Shown in pieces: positions 1-11,111 of a stretch of DNA of 64,000 nt. How positions within the stretch are numbered: position 1 is the stretch's first letter; the number at the start of each line of letters is the position of its first letter. The DNA comes from JBCBSP01 sp039819095 (GTDB lineage: Bacteria; Pseudomonadota; Alphaproteobacteria; Caulobacterales; Maricaulaceae): NCBI GenBank assembly GCA_039819095.1, contig JBCBSP010000003.1, forward strand, positions 355,323-419,322, written 5' to 3'. Below the pieces are notes generated by a model, which was not told the origin of the DNA, ran no database searches, and saw nothing but the letters and a program-made list of their open reading frames with translations. The position numbers and the translations under genes were made by a program.

Positions 1-1962
1 GCGCACTTCATCGTCCTGAAGCGCCATCTCCCAGACGCCATGCGAGCCGGCGTCCACAGCGGTGCGCAACTGCCGATCGCGCAGATCCAGCTGGTCGCGC
101 AGCGCCTCGGTCTCGGTGATATCGACGGAGATCCCGGCCAGGCGCATCGGCGCGCCGTCTTCGCTGTATTCCACGACCTGACCGGTGACCCGGATCCGGC
201 GCCAGTCACCCAGCCTGGGCGACCAGTAGCGAAACACGGTTTCGGGATGCTCAAACGTGCCGCTGAGCACCTGCGCGGTGCGCGACAGAGCCTCGCCGCG
301 TTCATCGGGGTGGATCTCATCAACCCAGGCTTCGGCAGTCAGAGTGCGGTGGTCTTCGCCGTAGAGCGCACGGGCCAGGCCGCCGGTCACCGTATGCAGG
401 CCGGTGGTGAAATCCATTTCCCAGAAGCCGAGCGTGTCGGCTTGCGAGGCCCAATCGATCATCGCCCGCGTGGTTTCCAGCTCCGCTTTCATCTCGCGGT
501 TCTCGTTGACATCGCTGATAAAGCCGGCAGCCCGAACCGGCCGGCCTTCGCTATCCTGAACGTTCACCCGCCCCTGCAGCAGGAACCATCGATACGCCCC
601 GTCCGCGCAGCGCATGCGATAGCTGGTTTCGACCAGTTCGCCGCGCTCAAGCTGATCGACTGCGTCATACATCGCGCCGATATCATCCGGGTGGATATGC
701 TCGCGCCACCGCTCGAATGGGATGGCGCTTTCTTCTCCCCCAAAGCCGAGCAGAATGTTGAAGGCGCCGGATATCCGAACCTCGCCGGTGCGATAGTCGG
801 TCGTCCAGGCGCTCAGGCGCGCAGCATCAATCGCCTCGCGCATCAGTGCATCACGATGGCTGAGCGCCTCGCTCAGCGTCATGCGTTCGGTCACATCACG
901 TCCATAGCCGGCCGCGCGCGGCGCTCGCTCATCGGGTCTCGGCGGCAGACGCTCGCCGAAACTGTGATGCCAGACCCAGTCGCCCTCCTCGTTGCGCATG
1001 CGGAAGGTTTCATCGAATGCGCCGCCGAACTGCAGGCCCATGAAGGCGCTATAGACGCGTTCGGCGTCATCCGGGTGCATGCGCGAGCGCCAGACCGCCG
1101 GGTCGAGCGGAACCGGATCGGGACCGAACCCGAATACGGCGTTGCAAGGCCCGCTGCTGAAGCCGGTTTCGGTCGCGAAGTCATATTCCCACGCGCCGAG
1201 TGTCGCTGCACTGATCGCCAGCTGCAGGCGCGCCTCGCCTTCGCGCGCCGCAATCGCGAACTCTTCAGCGTCGGTCACGTCCTGTGCGATGCCGACCAGC
1301 TTGAGCGGTTTGCCGTCCTCGCCCCAGGCGGAAACCCGACTGGCGAAGCGCACATGGCGCCAGCGCCCGTCCGCGTCCTGCATCCGGCAGGTGAAATCGT
1401 CCACGCCCGCATCGCCGGCCTTGGCGTTTGCAAGACGGTCGTGCGGCAGGGTGCGGTCTTCAGGATGCACCGCGTCCAGCCATCGCGCCTTGTGGATGCG
1501 GTGGCCATCCTCGCAGACGCCGAGAATTTCGGCCAGACGGCCAGAGACGATACCCTGCTGGGTCTGCAGGTCGAGCAGATAGGCGCTTTCACGCTGTGCA
1601 GGGTCGGACCGCGAGGTGCTGGCGTTCAGCCGTGCCGCATCGGTCGCCAGATCGCGCACCAGAACGGCGTGACCGCACAGCGCTTCGACCTGGGCCGGAA
1701 AACCCTGGCCTGCTGCGTCCTTGAGGATCGTTTCCTCGACGCCCACCTCCCCAAGCCGCCAGGCGGCGCCGTCGGCGTCATGCGCGTCTGAGTAAAAACT
1801 GGCGAAATCGATTCCGCTGAGTGCGTGCGGCTCCGAACCCAGCATTTCAGCGAGGGCCTGGTTCGCCTCACGGATACGTCCCGCTTCATCCAGAATGGCG
1901 CAGGCCTCGTGAGACGCCATGAAGATCGCAGCATATGGGTTTGGCTGGCTTGGTTCAGACAC
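1..1962 (-). CDS. multi-PAS sensor protein, 3' part missing at left edge
   Basis: The minus-strand frame is open for all 654 codons between a GTG start at 1962 and the window edge, so only the N-terminal part is seen. GGAG lies six bases before the GTG (1969-1972) and supports this start. The visible protein is a chain of PAS modules: one N-terminal PAS at about residues 10-100, four repeats of about 128 residues (PAC-like ends DVTDAEE, DVTERM, DVNENR, DITETE near residues 229, 355, 484 and 614), and the beginning of a sixth. Each of the four central modules has the HPDD/HPED/HPDE signature typical of PAS_3 folds. No membrane segment or signal peptide is seen, so it is probably a cytoplasmic sensor of small molecules, redox state or light. 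The output domain (histidine kinase or GGDEF/EAL) would lie outside the window and cannot be named. Confidence 0.85.
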   Translation of the reverse strand, partial: MSEPSQPNPYAAIFMASHEACAILDEAGRIREANQALAEMLGSEPHALSGIDFASFYSDAHDADGAAWRLGEVGVEETILKDAAGQGFPAQVEALCGHAVLVRDLATDAARLNASTSRSDPAQRESAYLLDLQTQQGIVSGRLAEILGVCEDGHRIHKARWLDAVHPEDRTLPHDRLANAKAGDAGVDDFTCRMQDADGRWRHVRFASRVSAWGEDGKPLKLVGIAQDVTDAEEFAIAAREGEARLQLAISAATLGAWEYDFATETGFSSGPCNAVFGFGPDPVPLDPAVWRSRMHPDDAERVYSAFMGLQFGGAFDETFRMRNEEGDWVWHHSFGERLPPRPDERAPRAAGYGRDVTERMTLSEALSHRDALMREAIDAARLSAWTTDYRTGEVRISGAFNILLGFGGEESAIPFERWREHIHPDDIGAMYDAVDQLERGELVETSYRMRCADGAYRWFLLQGRVNVQDSEGRPVRAAGFISDVNENREMKAELETTRAMIDWASQADTLGFWEMDFTTGLHTVTGGLARALYGEDHRTLTAEAWVDEIHPDERGEALSRTAQVLSGTFEHPETVFRYWSPRLGDWRRIRVTGQVVEYSEDGAPMRLAGISVDITETEALRDQLDLRDRQLRTAVDAGSHGVWEMALQDDEVR

Positions 1963-2136
1963 TGGAAGCTCCGTTCAACCATCGCTTTGCGCGGGCCGCT
2001 GCATGATCCGACAATCCGATGATTCGCTTCGAGGCGCCGCGCAAGCTGGCGTCGGGCGCGCGAGGGGCTAATGTTCACGGTGTCGTTTCACCTCGCCTGT
2101 GTGCGCCTGCGAGCGCCCGCCCATGGAGACTCGCCT

Positions 2137-3984
<1,848 letters not shown>

Positions 3985-4123
3985 GGCCGCTTCCCGGCCC
4001 GCGTGCTGGAAAATGGACAATCTGTCCGCGATTTCACTTTCTTCAAAGGCGCTGCGCCCCTAGTTTCGCCGCAATTCGCCTTATTTCGCCTTATTGAGCT
4101 GACTTCAGAAAGGAGCCGCGCTG

Positions 4124-7075
4124 ATGAGCATCATCGACCCGCTTCGCCGCCTTACCGGATTTGTGGCGCTTCCCGCTGCGACCCTCGCCCTGATCGCCTG
4201 CACGCCCGCGGATATAGAGCCCCAGGGCCCGACTCGCGCCGATTTCGACGCTGCGGCATGGCCCCATGAAGTCAGCGATTTGCCGGCTGATCCGTCAGTG
4301 GCCTACGGCGTTCTGGATAACGGGATGCGTTACGCCATCCTGCAGAATGACACGCCCTCCGGCGTCGCCGCGATCCGCCTGGTGCTCAATGTCGGCTCGC
4401 TGGCGGAAAGTGATGCGCAGCGCGGCCTGGCGCACTTCATCGAACATATGGCGTTCAACGGCACGACCAATGTGCCTGAAGGCGAAATGGTGCCGCTTCT
4501 GGAGCGTTATGGTCTGGCCTTCGGCCCCGACACCAACGCCTTCACCGGGCGCGAGGTGGTCGGCTATCAGCTCGACCTGCCGAGCGTTGAGGACGAGGTC
4601 GTCGATGTCGGCCTGTTTCTGATTCGCGAGGCGGCCTCGGAAATGGTCATGTCCACCGAGGCGATTGATCGCGAACGTGGGATCATTCTGGGCGAAGAGC
4701 GCTTCCGCAACACGCCGATTCGCCGCTTCTTCAACGCCTATTACGATTTCCTCTATCCCGACACGATCATCACGGAGCGCGATGCGATCGGCACGGTGGA
4801 GGTGATCGAAAACGCACCGCGTGAAGAGTTCCTGGCGTACTATCGCGATTATTATGTTCCCGAACGCGCCATTCTCGTCGTGGTCGGTGACATCGACCCG
4901 GCCGAGATCGAATCGAAGATCCGCGACGGTTACGCGATTGATATCGAAGGCGTTGATCTCGATCAGGTGGAGGGCTTTTCCACCTGGGTTCAGCCCGAAG
5001 AGGCGGGCGCGGACCCGGTGGTCGGCACGGTGAGCGATGTGGAGGCCGAACGGTTCGGACTCTTCCATGACCCTGAAGTCTTCACCCTGATCAATGTCGA
5101 TGTGGTCACGCCGGGCGAGGAGGCGGTCGACACGGTCGAGACCCGTACCGAAGGCCTGCTGCGCGGGCTCGGCAACGGTATCGTCCAGCGCCGGCTTCAG
5201 ACCCTGATCAATTCCGGCGCCTCGCCCTTGGTCCAGGCCAACATGTCCTACACCAACGATTTCGACCTCGCGAACCGGGCCGGCATGTTCGGCGTCTCGT
5301 CGCCGGAACGCTGGCGTGAAGCCGTCGGCGTAATGGAGCAGGAACTGCGCCGGGCGCTGGAGCACGGCTTCACTCAGGCCGAGCTGGATGAGCAGCTGGC
5401 CAATGTGCGCACCAGCCTGGGCAATGGCGCTGATCAGGCGGGTACGCGCCGCAGCGACAGACTGTCCGACGAGATCTGGCAGACCTGGCTGGGAGGGGAT
5501 GTCTTCATCCATCCCTCCTACGCGCTGGAATGGTTTGAATCCAAAGAAGCCGAATTCACCGTCGAGGCGGTCGAGACCGCTTTTAACGAGGTCTGGTCCG
5601 CGGCCCCGGCGCAGGTCTATGTGGCGCTGAATGAGGATCTCGCGGACGGCGCCGCCCAGGTCGAGGCCGCCTGGCGCGCCTCGCAGAGTGAGCCGGTCGA
5701 AGCGCCGGAAATCGTGGAAACGGCTGAGTTCGCCTACACCGAGTTCGGCTCCGCCGGCGAGATCGTCTCGCGCACCTCGGTCGATGATCTCGGCTTTGAA
5801 CAGATCGTCTTCGATAATGGTGTCCGGCTGAATGTGAAAACCACCGATTTTGAAGACAGCCGCATCCGCGTTCAGGCGAGCTTCGGGGCGGGCGATCTGA
5901 CCCCGCAGCCGACGCCTGCGGCGGGTTCCATTCTGGGCGCGGCCTTTGGCGGCGGCGGTCTGGAAGCCCATGATCGTGACGAGCTGCAGCGGATCTTCGC
6001 CGGTCGCTCGGTTGGCTACGGAATTGGCGTGGGCGATGACAGCTTCTTCTTCTCCAACACCACTACGCCGGATGATTTTGAACTGCAGCTGCAGGTCTGG
6101 GCGGCCTTCATGATCGCGCCTGGCTGGCGTGAGGACGGTTTGAACCAGTACCGCGCCATCGCTGAAGAGATTCGGCGCGGCCAGAACGCGCAAGCCGTGC
6201 AGGTCGCGGTCAATCGCGTCGGCCGGATGTTGCGAAGCGGGGATGCGCGCTGGGGCTTCCCGACATCTGAAGAAATCGCCGCCTTCACCATGGACCATGC
6301 GCGCGCCATGCTGGCCGACTCGCTGGCTTCAGCGCCGCTTGAAGTGACGATCGTGGGCGATGTCACCGCTGACCGGGCGATCGAGGTGGTTGCGAGCACC
6401 CTCGCTGCGCTGCCGGACCGCGCGAGCGAGTGGCCGGCCTATGAGGAGAACGCCTCTGTCTCCTTCCCGGCGCCCAATGAGGTCCCGGAGATCGTGCGTT
6501 TCAATGGTCAGCCCTATCAGGGCATGGCGAACATCTACTGGCCGACTGATGACGCCATGGATATCCGCAAAGCGCGGGCGCTGAACCTGATGACGGCGGT
6601 CTATGATCTGAAGGCCACCGACCGCTTTCGCGAGCAGGATGGGGCGACCTATTCGGCCATCGTCTCCAACAGCGAATCCAACGTGTTCGAGGATTTTGGC
6701 TTCGTTTGGGTCGGGTTGGATGTCGCGGCTGCGGAAGTGGAACGCATGTATGCGATTGCTGACGAACTCGCTGAAGCGATGCGCTCCGGCGACGTGACCG
6801 AGGACGAACTCCTGCGTGCGCGCCAGCCCATCCTGGAATCGATCGAGGAAAGCCGGGAATCCAACGGCTACTGGATCGGCGCCCTGTCGCGCAGCCAGGC
6901 TCAGCCGGAGCGACTTGCCCGGATCCGCAGCCAGGTCGCCGATTATGAGAGCTTTGTCGTGGCCGACATCGTCGCGCTGGCGGAGGAGTATCTGCAACCG
7001 GACCGGGCCTATCGCGTCAGCATCTTCGCTGAAGGCGTAGACCCCGCTAACCCGCCTGCCAACGCGCAGGACTAG
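4124..7075 (+). CDS. M16 family zinc metallopeptidase lipoprotein
   Basis: The 983-residue protein has a lipoprotein signal ending in LIAC, with the lipidated Cys at residue 26, so it should be anchored in the envelope facing the periplasm. The inverted zinc motif HFIEH lies at residues 104-108, and E184 (in RERG) is at the expected distance of 76 residues for the third zinc ligand of the M16/pitrilysin family. The length fits the two-repeat M16 architecture; the C-terminal half (about 560-975) is the non-catalytic repeat. AAGGAG lies just before the ATG. The next gene encodes a secreted S9 peptidase, so the two probably degrade peptides outside the cytoplasm. The upstream peptide ABC ATPase is consistent with peptide scavenging, but that link is inference. 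Confidence 0.93.
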   Translation: MSIIDPLRRLTGFVALPAATLALIACTPADIEPQGPTRADFDAAAWPHEVSDLPADPSVAYGVLDNGMRYAILQNDTPSGVAAIRLVLNVGSLAESDAQRGLAHFIEHMAFNGTTNVPEGEMVPLLERYGLAFGPDTNAFTGREVVGYQLDLPSVEDEVVDVGLFLIREAASEMVMSTEAIDRERGIILGEERFRNTPIRRFFNAYYDFLYPDTIITERDAIGTVEVIENAPREEFLAYYRDYYVPERAILVVVGDIDPAEIESKIRDGYAIDIEGVDLDQVEGFSTWVQPEEAGADPVVGTVSDVEAERFGLFHDPEVFTLINVDVVTPGEEAVDTVETRTEGLLRGLGNGIVQRRLQTLINSGASPLVQANMSYTNDFDLANRAGMFGVSSPERWREAVGVMEQELRRALEHGFTQAELDEQLANVRTSLGNGADQAGTRRSDRLSDEIWQTWLGGDVFIHPSYALEWFESKEAEFTVEAVETAFNEVWSAAPAQVYVALNEDLADGAAQVEAAWRASQSEPVEAPEIVETAEFAYTEFGSAGEIVSRTSVDDLGFEQIVFDNGVRLNVKTTDFEDSRIRVQASFGAGDLTPQPTPAAGSILGAAFGGGGLEAHDRDELQRIFAGRSVGYGIGVGDDSFFFSNTTTPDDFELQLQVWAAFMIAPGWREDGLNQYRAIAEEIRRGQNAQAVQVAVNRVGRMLRSGDARWGFPTSEEIAAFTMDHARAMLADSLASAPLEVTIVGDVTADRAIEVVASTLAALPDRASEWPAYEENASVSFPAPNEVPEIVRFNGQPYQGMANIYWPTDDAMDIRKARALNLMTAVYDLKATDRFREQDGATYSAIVSNSESNVFEDFGFVWVGLDVAAAEVERMYAIADELAEAMRSGDVTEDELLRARQPILESIEESRESNGYWIGALSRSQAQPERLARIRSQVADYESFVVADIVALAEEYLQPDRAYRVSIFAEGVDPANPPANAQD

Positions 7076-7087
7076 ACCGACCCGGCC

Positions 7088-7129
7088 GGAGGCGGGCCCG
7101 AGTTCCGGCGCTCGCCTCCACCGTGTTTT
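7088..7129 (+). terminator. terminator-like hairpin after the M16 gene
   Basis: GGAGGCGGGC (7088-7097) can pair with GCTCGCCTCC (7110-7119) over ten positions with one G-U pair. The sequence TTTT follows at 7126-7129, after six intervening bases. It lies 12 bases after the M16 stop codon. The gap before the T-run makes it a moderate intrinsic terminator only. Confidence 0.5.
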
Positions 7130-7195
7130 CGTCTTACCCGACCCAATCACTCTGCGGGATCGGGCAAGGCCGATAGAAGCAATGGAGCTTTGCCC

Positions 7196-9136
7196 ATGTA
7201 TCGTCATAACGCGATGAAGATCAGCCTCGCCGCGCTCGCCGCTGCGGGGCTCTGCGCCGCCGCTTTCGCGCAGGAAGGCCCTGAACGGGTCACCGAGGGC
7301 AATCTGGTGATGGAGAACATCCCCGAAGTGCCCGCCGAGGTGCGCGAGCGCCTTCAGCAATTCCAGAATATCCGCGGCGCCGGCTTCTCCGATTTTGCGC
7401 CCGATGGCGGGGTCTACATCACCACCCGCTTCGGCGAGACCAGCCAGATTCACCATGTCGCCGAGCCGATGGGCATGCGCCGGCAGATCACCTTCTATGA
7501 CGAGCCGACCGGCGGCGCGAACGTGCGTCCGGACGGGTCGGGATTATTCGCCTTCTCCAAGGATATTGGCGGGGACGAGTATTTTCAGGGCTTCCTCTAC
7601 GATCCTGAGACCGCGAGCGCGTCGACCTTCACCGAGGCGGACACCCGCAACGGGTCTTTGAGCTGGTCTGACGACGGCGCGCAGATCGCCTGGTACCGGT
7701 CAACCCCGGGCGAGGCGGACTGGGATATTCTCATCGCCGACCCGTCCGATGCCTCCAGCCGTCGCGTCGCCCTTGAAGGCGAAGGCGCGATGATCCCCGG
7801 CGACTGGTCGAGCGATGGCGAGCAGCTGGTCGTGGTTCGCTATTACTCCATCACCCATTCGGATCTCTACGTGCTGGATATCGAGGCCGGCGAACTGACC
7901 GAGATCAATCCGGATGTCGACGTCGCCTATGCCGCGGCCGAATTCGCGCCGGGCGGCGACAGCCTGTATGTCATCACCGATGAGGGTTCCGATTTCCGCC
8001 GCATCGTGGAAATCACAATCGAGGATGGCGAGCAGCGCATCATCACGCCGGATCTCGGCTGGGATGTGGAATCCATGGATCTGTCCCCGGACGGGTCGAA
8101 GCTGGTCTACACCGTCAATGTCGGCGGCGTGGAAGAGTTGCGCATGATCGATCCCCAGACCGGCGAGGCGCTTAGCGTTCCCGATCTCCCCATCGGCCTG
8201 ATCGGCGGGCTCCAGTTTGATAATGCGGGCGAGCGTCTGGGCTTCACCCATGTCTCCTCGCAATCGCCCGGTGACGCCTGGACATATGATCTGGCGAGCG
8301 AAGCGCTGACCCGCTGGACGATGTCGGAAGTCGGCGGGCTGGACACAGCAGGCTTCATCCAGCCGGAGCTGATCAGCTTTGAAAGCTTTGACGGGCTGGA
8401 AATCCCATCCTTCTACTACCCGGCCGCCGGTGAAGGACCGCATCCGGTCATCATCGACATTCATGGCGGTCCGGAAAGCCAGGAACGCCCCGGCTTCAAC
8501 ACCTCCATCCAGTACTGGGCAAGCGAGCTGGGCGTTTCGGTTCTGGCGCCGAACGTGCGTGGCTCGGCCGGCTACGGCAAGGAATATGTCGCACTGGATA
8601 ACGAGTTTAACCGTGAGGACTCGGTGCGCGATATCGGCGCGCTTCTGGACTGGATCGCTGAACAGCCTGAACTCGATGAGAACCGCGTCGTGGTCTATGG
8701 CGGCTCTTATGGCGGCTATATGGTGCTGGCGAGCCTGGTTCACTATTCCGACCGGTTGGCCGGCGGGGTGAATATTGTCGGCATCTCCAACTTCGTGACC
8801 TTCCTTGAGAATACCGAAGGCTATCGCCGCGATCTGCGCCGGGCCGAGTACGGCGATGAGCGTGACCCGGAGATGCGCGCCCATCTCGAAGCGATCTCGC
8901 CGGCTAATCAGGCCGAACGCATCACTGCGCCGCTCTTCATCATCCAGGGCGCCAATGATCCGCGCGTGCCGGCCTCGGAGGCCGAGCAGATCCTTGCCGC
9001 CGTCCGCGAGGCGGGGGGTGACCCCTGGTATCTCTTGGCGCTGGACGAAGGCCACGGCTTCCGCAAGAAGTCCAATCGGGACTTCCAGCGCGAAACCGAG
9101 ACGCTCTTCCTTTCCGAGGTGCTGGGTCTGGAATAG
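7196..9136 (+). CDS. secreted S9 family peptidase (prolyl oligopeptidase/acylaminoacyl type)
   Basis: This is a serine peptidase of about 646 residues. The N-terminus is a Sec signal (charged start, Ala/Leu-rich core, ending AFAQ near residue 23). The middle is a WD40-like beta-propeller of repeated WS..G/SPDG motifs. The C-terminal alpha/beta hydrolase domain carries GGSYGG with catalytic Ser504, Asp588 in ANDPRVP and His620 in DEGHGF, so the triad is complete. Upstream, GGAG at 7184-7187 sits eight bases from the ATG at 7196 but only two from the in-frame TTG at 7190, so the ATG is preferred. It follows the M16 gene, separated by a likely terminator. Substrates are probably short peptides in the periplasm; the exact specificity cannot be read. 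Confidence 0.94.
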   Translation: MYRHNAMKISLAALAAAGLCAAAFAQEGPERVTEGNLVMENIPEVPAEVRERLQQFQNIRGAGFSDFAPDGGVYITTRFGETSQIHHVAEPMGMRRQITFYDEPTGGANVRPDGSGLFAFSKDIGGDEYFQGFLYDPETASASTFTEADTRNGSLSWSDDGAQIAWYRSTPGEADWDILIADPSDASSRRVALEGEGAMIPGDWSSDGEQLVVVRYYSITHSDLYVLDIEAGELTEINPDVDVAYAAAEFAPGGDSLYVITDEGSDFRRIVEITIEDGEQRIITPDLGWDVESMDLSPDGSKLVYTVNVGGVEELRMIDPQTGEALSVPDLPIGLIGGLQFDNAGERLGFTHVSSQSPGDAWTYDLASEALTRWTMSEVGGLDTAGFIQPELISFESFDGLEIPSFYYPAAGEGPHPVIIDIHGGPESQERPGFNTSIQYWASELGVSVLAPNVRGSAGYGKEYVALDNEFNREDSVRDIGALLDWIAEQPELDENRVVVYGGSYGGYMVLASLVHYSDRLAGGVNIVGISNFVTFLENTEGYRRDLRRAEYGDERDPEMRAHLEAISPANQAERITAPLFIIQGANDPRVPASEAEQILAAVREAGGDPWYLLALDEGHGFRKKSNRDFQRETETLFLSEVLGLE

Positions 9137-9163
9137 GCCCCACAGCATTGAAGGCTCGACAGG

Positions 9164-9200
9164 CGCGCGGGGGAGTCCTTAACTCTCCCGCGCGTTTCTT
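9164..9200 (+). terminator. intrinsic terminator after the S9 peptidase gene
   Basis: CGCGCGGGGGAG (9164-9175) pairs with CTCTCCCGCGCG (9083 + 100 to 9194, i.e. 9183-9194) over 12 bp with one G-U pair and a seven-base loop. TTTCTT follows directly. It lies 28 bases after the peptidase stop and just upstream of the FKBP gene, so the FKBP gene probably has its own promoter or depends on read-through. Confidence 0.75.
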
Positions 9201-9221
9201 ATTGATGCAGGAGTTCCGCCC

Positions 9222-9950
9222 ATGCCTCTCATGCGTTCCTCTCTCACCGCCATCAGCCTCGCTGCGCTTCTCGCGGCCTGTGGCGGTCCTGCGCCATCCC
9301 CCGACGAGGCAGAAGCGCCTGAACCCGGTTCGCCGGACGCGGCTATCGCTGAGGTGACCGACGAAGCTGCGGCGCAGATTGAGGAGCTTGAGGCGGCTGC
9401 CGCCCAGGCGGCGGACGCGGTGATCGAGCTTGATCCGTTGGCCGCGCTTCTGGCTGAGGCTCGCGCCTGCGAAGGCGGCGGCGAGGGCCCGATTGATTTC
9501 ACCCCTGACGCGGCGCCGGCGGATGTGCCCCCGGCCATCCACAACACGGCGGTGGCGACGGCCTATCTGGCGGCGACTGTGAGCCAGCCTTGCGTCTACA
9601 CCCTGCCCTCGGGCCTCCAGATTCGCGTCGATCGGGCGAGCGAGGGCGCCTCGCCGAACTCCGGCGATCTGGTCACGGTGCATTATGAGGGCTGGCTGCC
9701 GGACGGCTCGGTGTTTGATTCCTCCTACCAGCGCGGCGAGCCGGCGACCTTCCCGTCCAACCGCCTCATTCGCGGCTGGGTCGAAGCGCTTCCGCTGATG
9801 CGCGTCGGCGAGCACTGGACGCTCTTCATTCCGGCTGATCTCGGCTATGGCGCGCGCGGCACGCCGGGCGGACCGATCGGGCCGAATTCGGCGCTCAGCT
9901 TCACCATCGAGCTCGTCGCCCTGCCCGGCGCCGAGGCCGAACCGCAATAG
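9222..9950 (+). CDS. FKBP-type peptidyl-prolyl isomerase lipoprotein
   Basis: This 242-residue protein starts with a lipoprotein signal (LLAAC, lipidated Cys20), then an Ala/Glu-rich linker, then one FKBP domain at about residues 128-238. The domain shows the landmarks VTVHYEGWLPDG, VFDSS, FPSNRLIRGW, LGYGARG and FTIELVAL of active FKBPs. It should catalyse cis-trans isomerisation at proline bonds of exported proteins. CAGGAG at 9208-9213, eight bases before the ATG, fixes the start. Its stop codon abuts the argE ATG (TAGATG), so the two are probably translated from one mRNA although their functions are unrelated. Confidence 0.94.
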   Translation: MPLMRSSLTAISLAALLAACGGPAPSPDEAEAPEPGSPDAAIAEVTDEAAAQIEELEAAAAQAADAVIELDPLAALLAEARACEGGGEGPIDFTPDAAPADVPPAIHNTAVATAYLAATVSQPCVYTLPSGLQIRVDRASEGASPNSGDLVTVHYEGWLPDGSVFDSSYQRGEPATFPSNRLIRGWVEALPLMRVGEHWTLFIPADLGYGARGTPGGPIGPNSALSFTIELVALPGAEAEPQ

Positions 9951-11111
9951 ATGAGCCGCGCCGCGCCTGATCCGCAGAATATCCTCGCGACGCTGATCGG
10001 TTTCGACACCACCTCGCGCAACTCCAATCTGGATTTGATCGGGTGGGTGGAGACCTATCTCGCTGATCTTGGAGCGCGCTGCGAGCGGATTGAGAGCGAG
10101 GACGGGCGCAAGGCCAATCTGCACGCCGTGCTTGGCCCGGATGTCGATGGCGGGGTGGTGTTGTCCGGCCATACCGATGTGGTCCCGGTGGATGGTCAGG
10201 CCTGGTCGTCTGATCCGTTCAAGGCGGAAATCCGGAACGGGAAGCTCTACGGGCGCGGCGCGTGCGACATGAAGGGCTTCATCGCCTGCACGCTCGCTGC
10301 CGCGCCGGACTTCGCCCGGGCGGACCTGAAGCGTCCGGTTCATTTCGCTTTCTCGTACGATGAGGAGGTAGGCTGTCAGGGCGCCCCGGCCATGATCGAA
10401 CGGCTGGCCGCTTCCAGCCCGAGGCCCTCCGCCGTCATCGTCGGCGAGCCGACCGACATGCGCGTCGTGACCGGTCATAAGGGCCTGTATTCGGTGCGCG
10501 TCGAGCTCACCGGCAAGGAGGCTCATTCCAGCCTGGTTGAAGACGGCGCCTGCGCGACCACTCATGCGGTGGCGCTGATGCATCATCTTACCGAGGAGGC
10601 GGCGCGCCTGGAAGCCGCCGCGCCGCCGGACAGCCCGTTCGACCCGCCTTACGGCACGCTGACCATCGGACGAATGGGCGGCGGATCAGCGATGAATATC
10701 CTAGCGAAAGACGCCTGGTTTGAAGCTTTGATGCGCCCTGCGCCTTGGGATGACGGGCCGGGCCTGGGCGCCCGGCTGGAAGCCAAAGCGCGCGAAGTCG
10801 AAGCTGAGATGCGCAAAACAGCGCCGGATGCGCGCGTGACGGTGGAGCTGATCTCCAACGTGCCACCGCTGCGCCCGGAAACCGACGGCGAGGCGGAAAT
10901 GCTCGCCCGCGCCCTAACCGGCGACAACGCCCCGCGCGTGGTCGCTTACGGCACAGAGGGCGGGCAGTTTCAGGACGCCGGCTTCTCAGCCGTCATTTGC
11001 GGGCCCGGCTCGATCGAGCAGGCTCATCAGCCGGACGAGTTCGTCGCGCTTGATCAGCTCGATCAGTGCATGGCGTTCTTGAAGAAGCTGGAGGCGCGGC
11101 TGAGCGCCTAG
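9951..11111 (+). CDS. argE: acetylornithine deacetylase
   Basis: The 386-residue protein is an M20-family metallohydrolase. Visible landmarks are GHTDVVPVDG (first metal His and catalytic Asp), GRGACDMKG (bridging Asp), EEVGCQGA (catalytic and metal Glu), GEPTDMRVV, and GTEGGQFQ followed by GPGSIEQAHQPDE with the last metal His. This combination fits ArgE, which removes the acetyl group from N-acetylornithine in arginine synthesis; related deacylases of the same family cannot be fully excluded. The start directly follows the FKBP stop. The stop overlaps by four bases the stop of the convergent DUF5615 gene. Confidence 0.88.
   Translation: MSRAAPDPQNILATLIGFDTTSRNSNLDLIGWVETYLADLGARCERIESEDGRKANLHAVLGPDVDGGVVLSGHTDVVPVDGQAWSSDPFKAEIRNGKLYGRGACDMKGFIACTLAAAPDFARADLKRPVHFAFSYDEEVGCQGAPAMIERLAASSPRPSAVIVGEPTDMRVVTGHKGLYSVRVELTGKEAHSSLVEDGACATTHAVALMHHLTEEAARLEAAAPPDSPFDPPYGTLTIGRMGGGSAMNILAKDAWFEALMRPAPWDDGPGLGARLEAKAREVEAEMRKTAPDARVTVELISNVPPLRPETDGEAEMLARALTGDNAPRVVAYGTEGGQFQDAGFSAVICGPGSIEQAHQPDEFVALDQLDQCMAFLKKLEARLSA

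Noticed and set aside
40..1791. Long plus-strand reading frame of 583 codons opposite the PAS gene
   Set aside because: The minus strand in the same place encodes repeated PAS modules with HPDD motifs. The plus-strand frame has no recognisable domain and is a high-GC shadow.
4295..6298. 667-codon minus-strand frame across the M16 gene
   Set aside because: The plus strand encodes HFIEH with the third zinc ligand at the correct distance; the antisense frame is a shadow.
7700..9148. 482-codon minus-strand frame across the S9 peptidase gene
   Set aside because: The plus-strand S9 protein has a complete triad; the reverse frame has no conserved motif.
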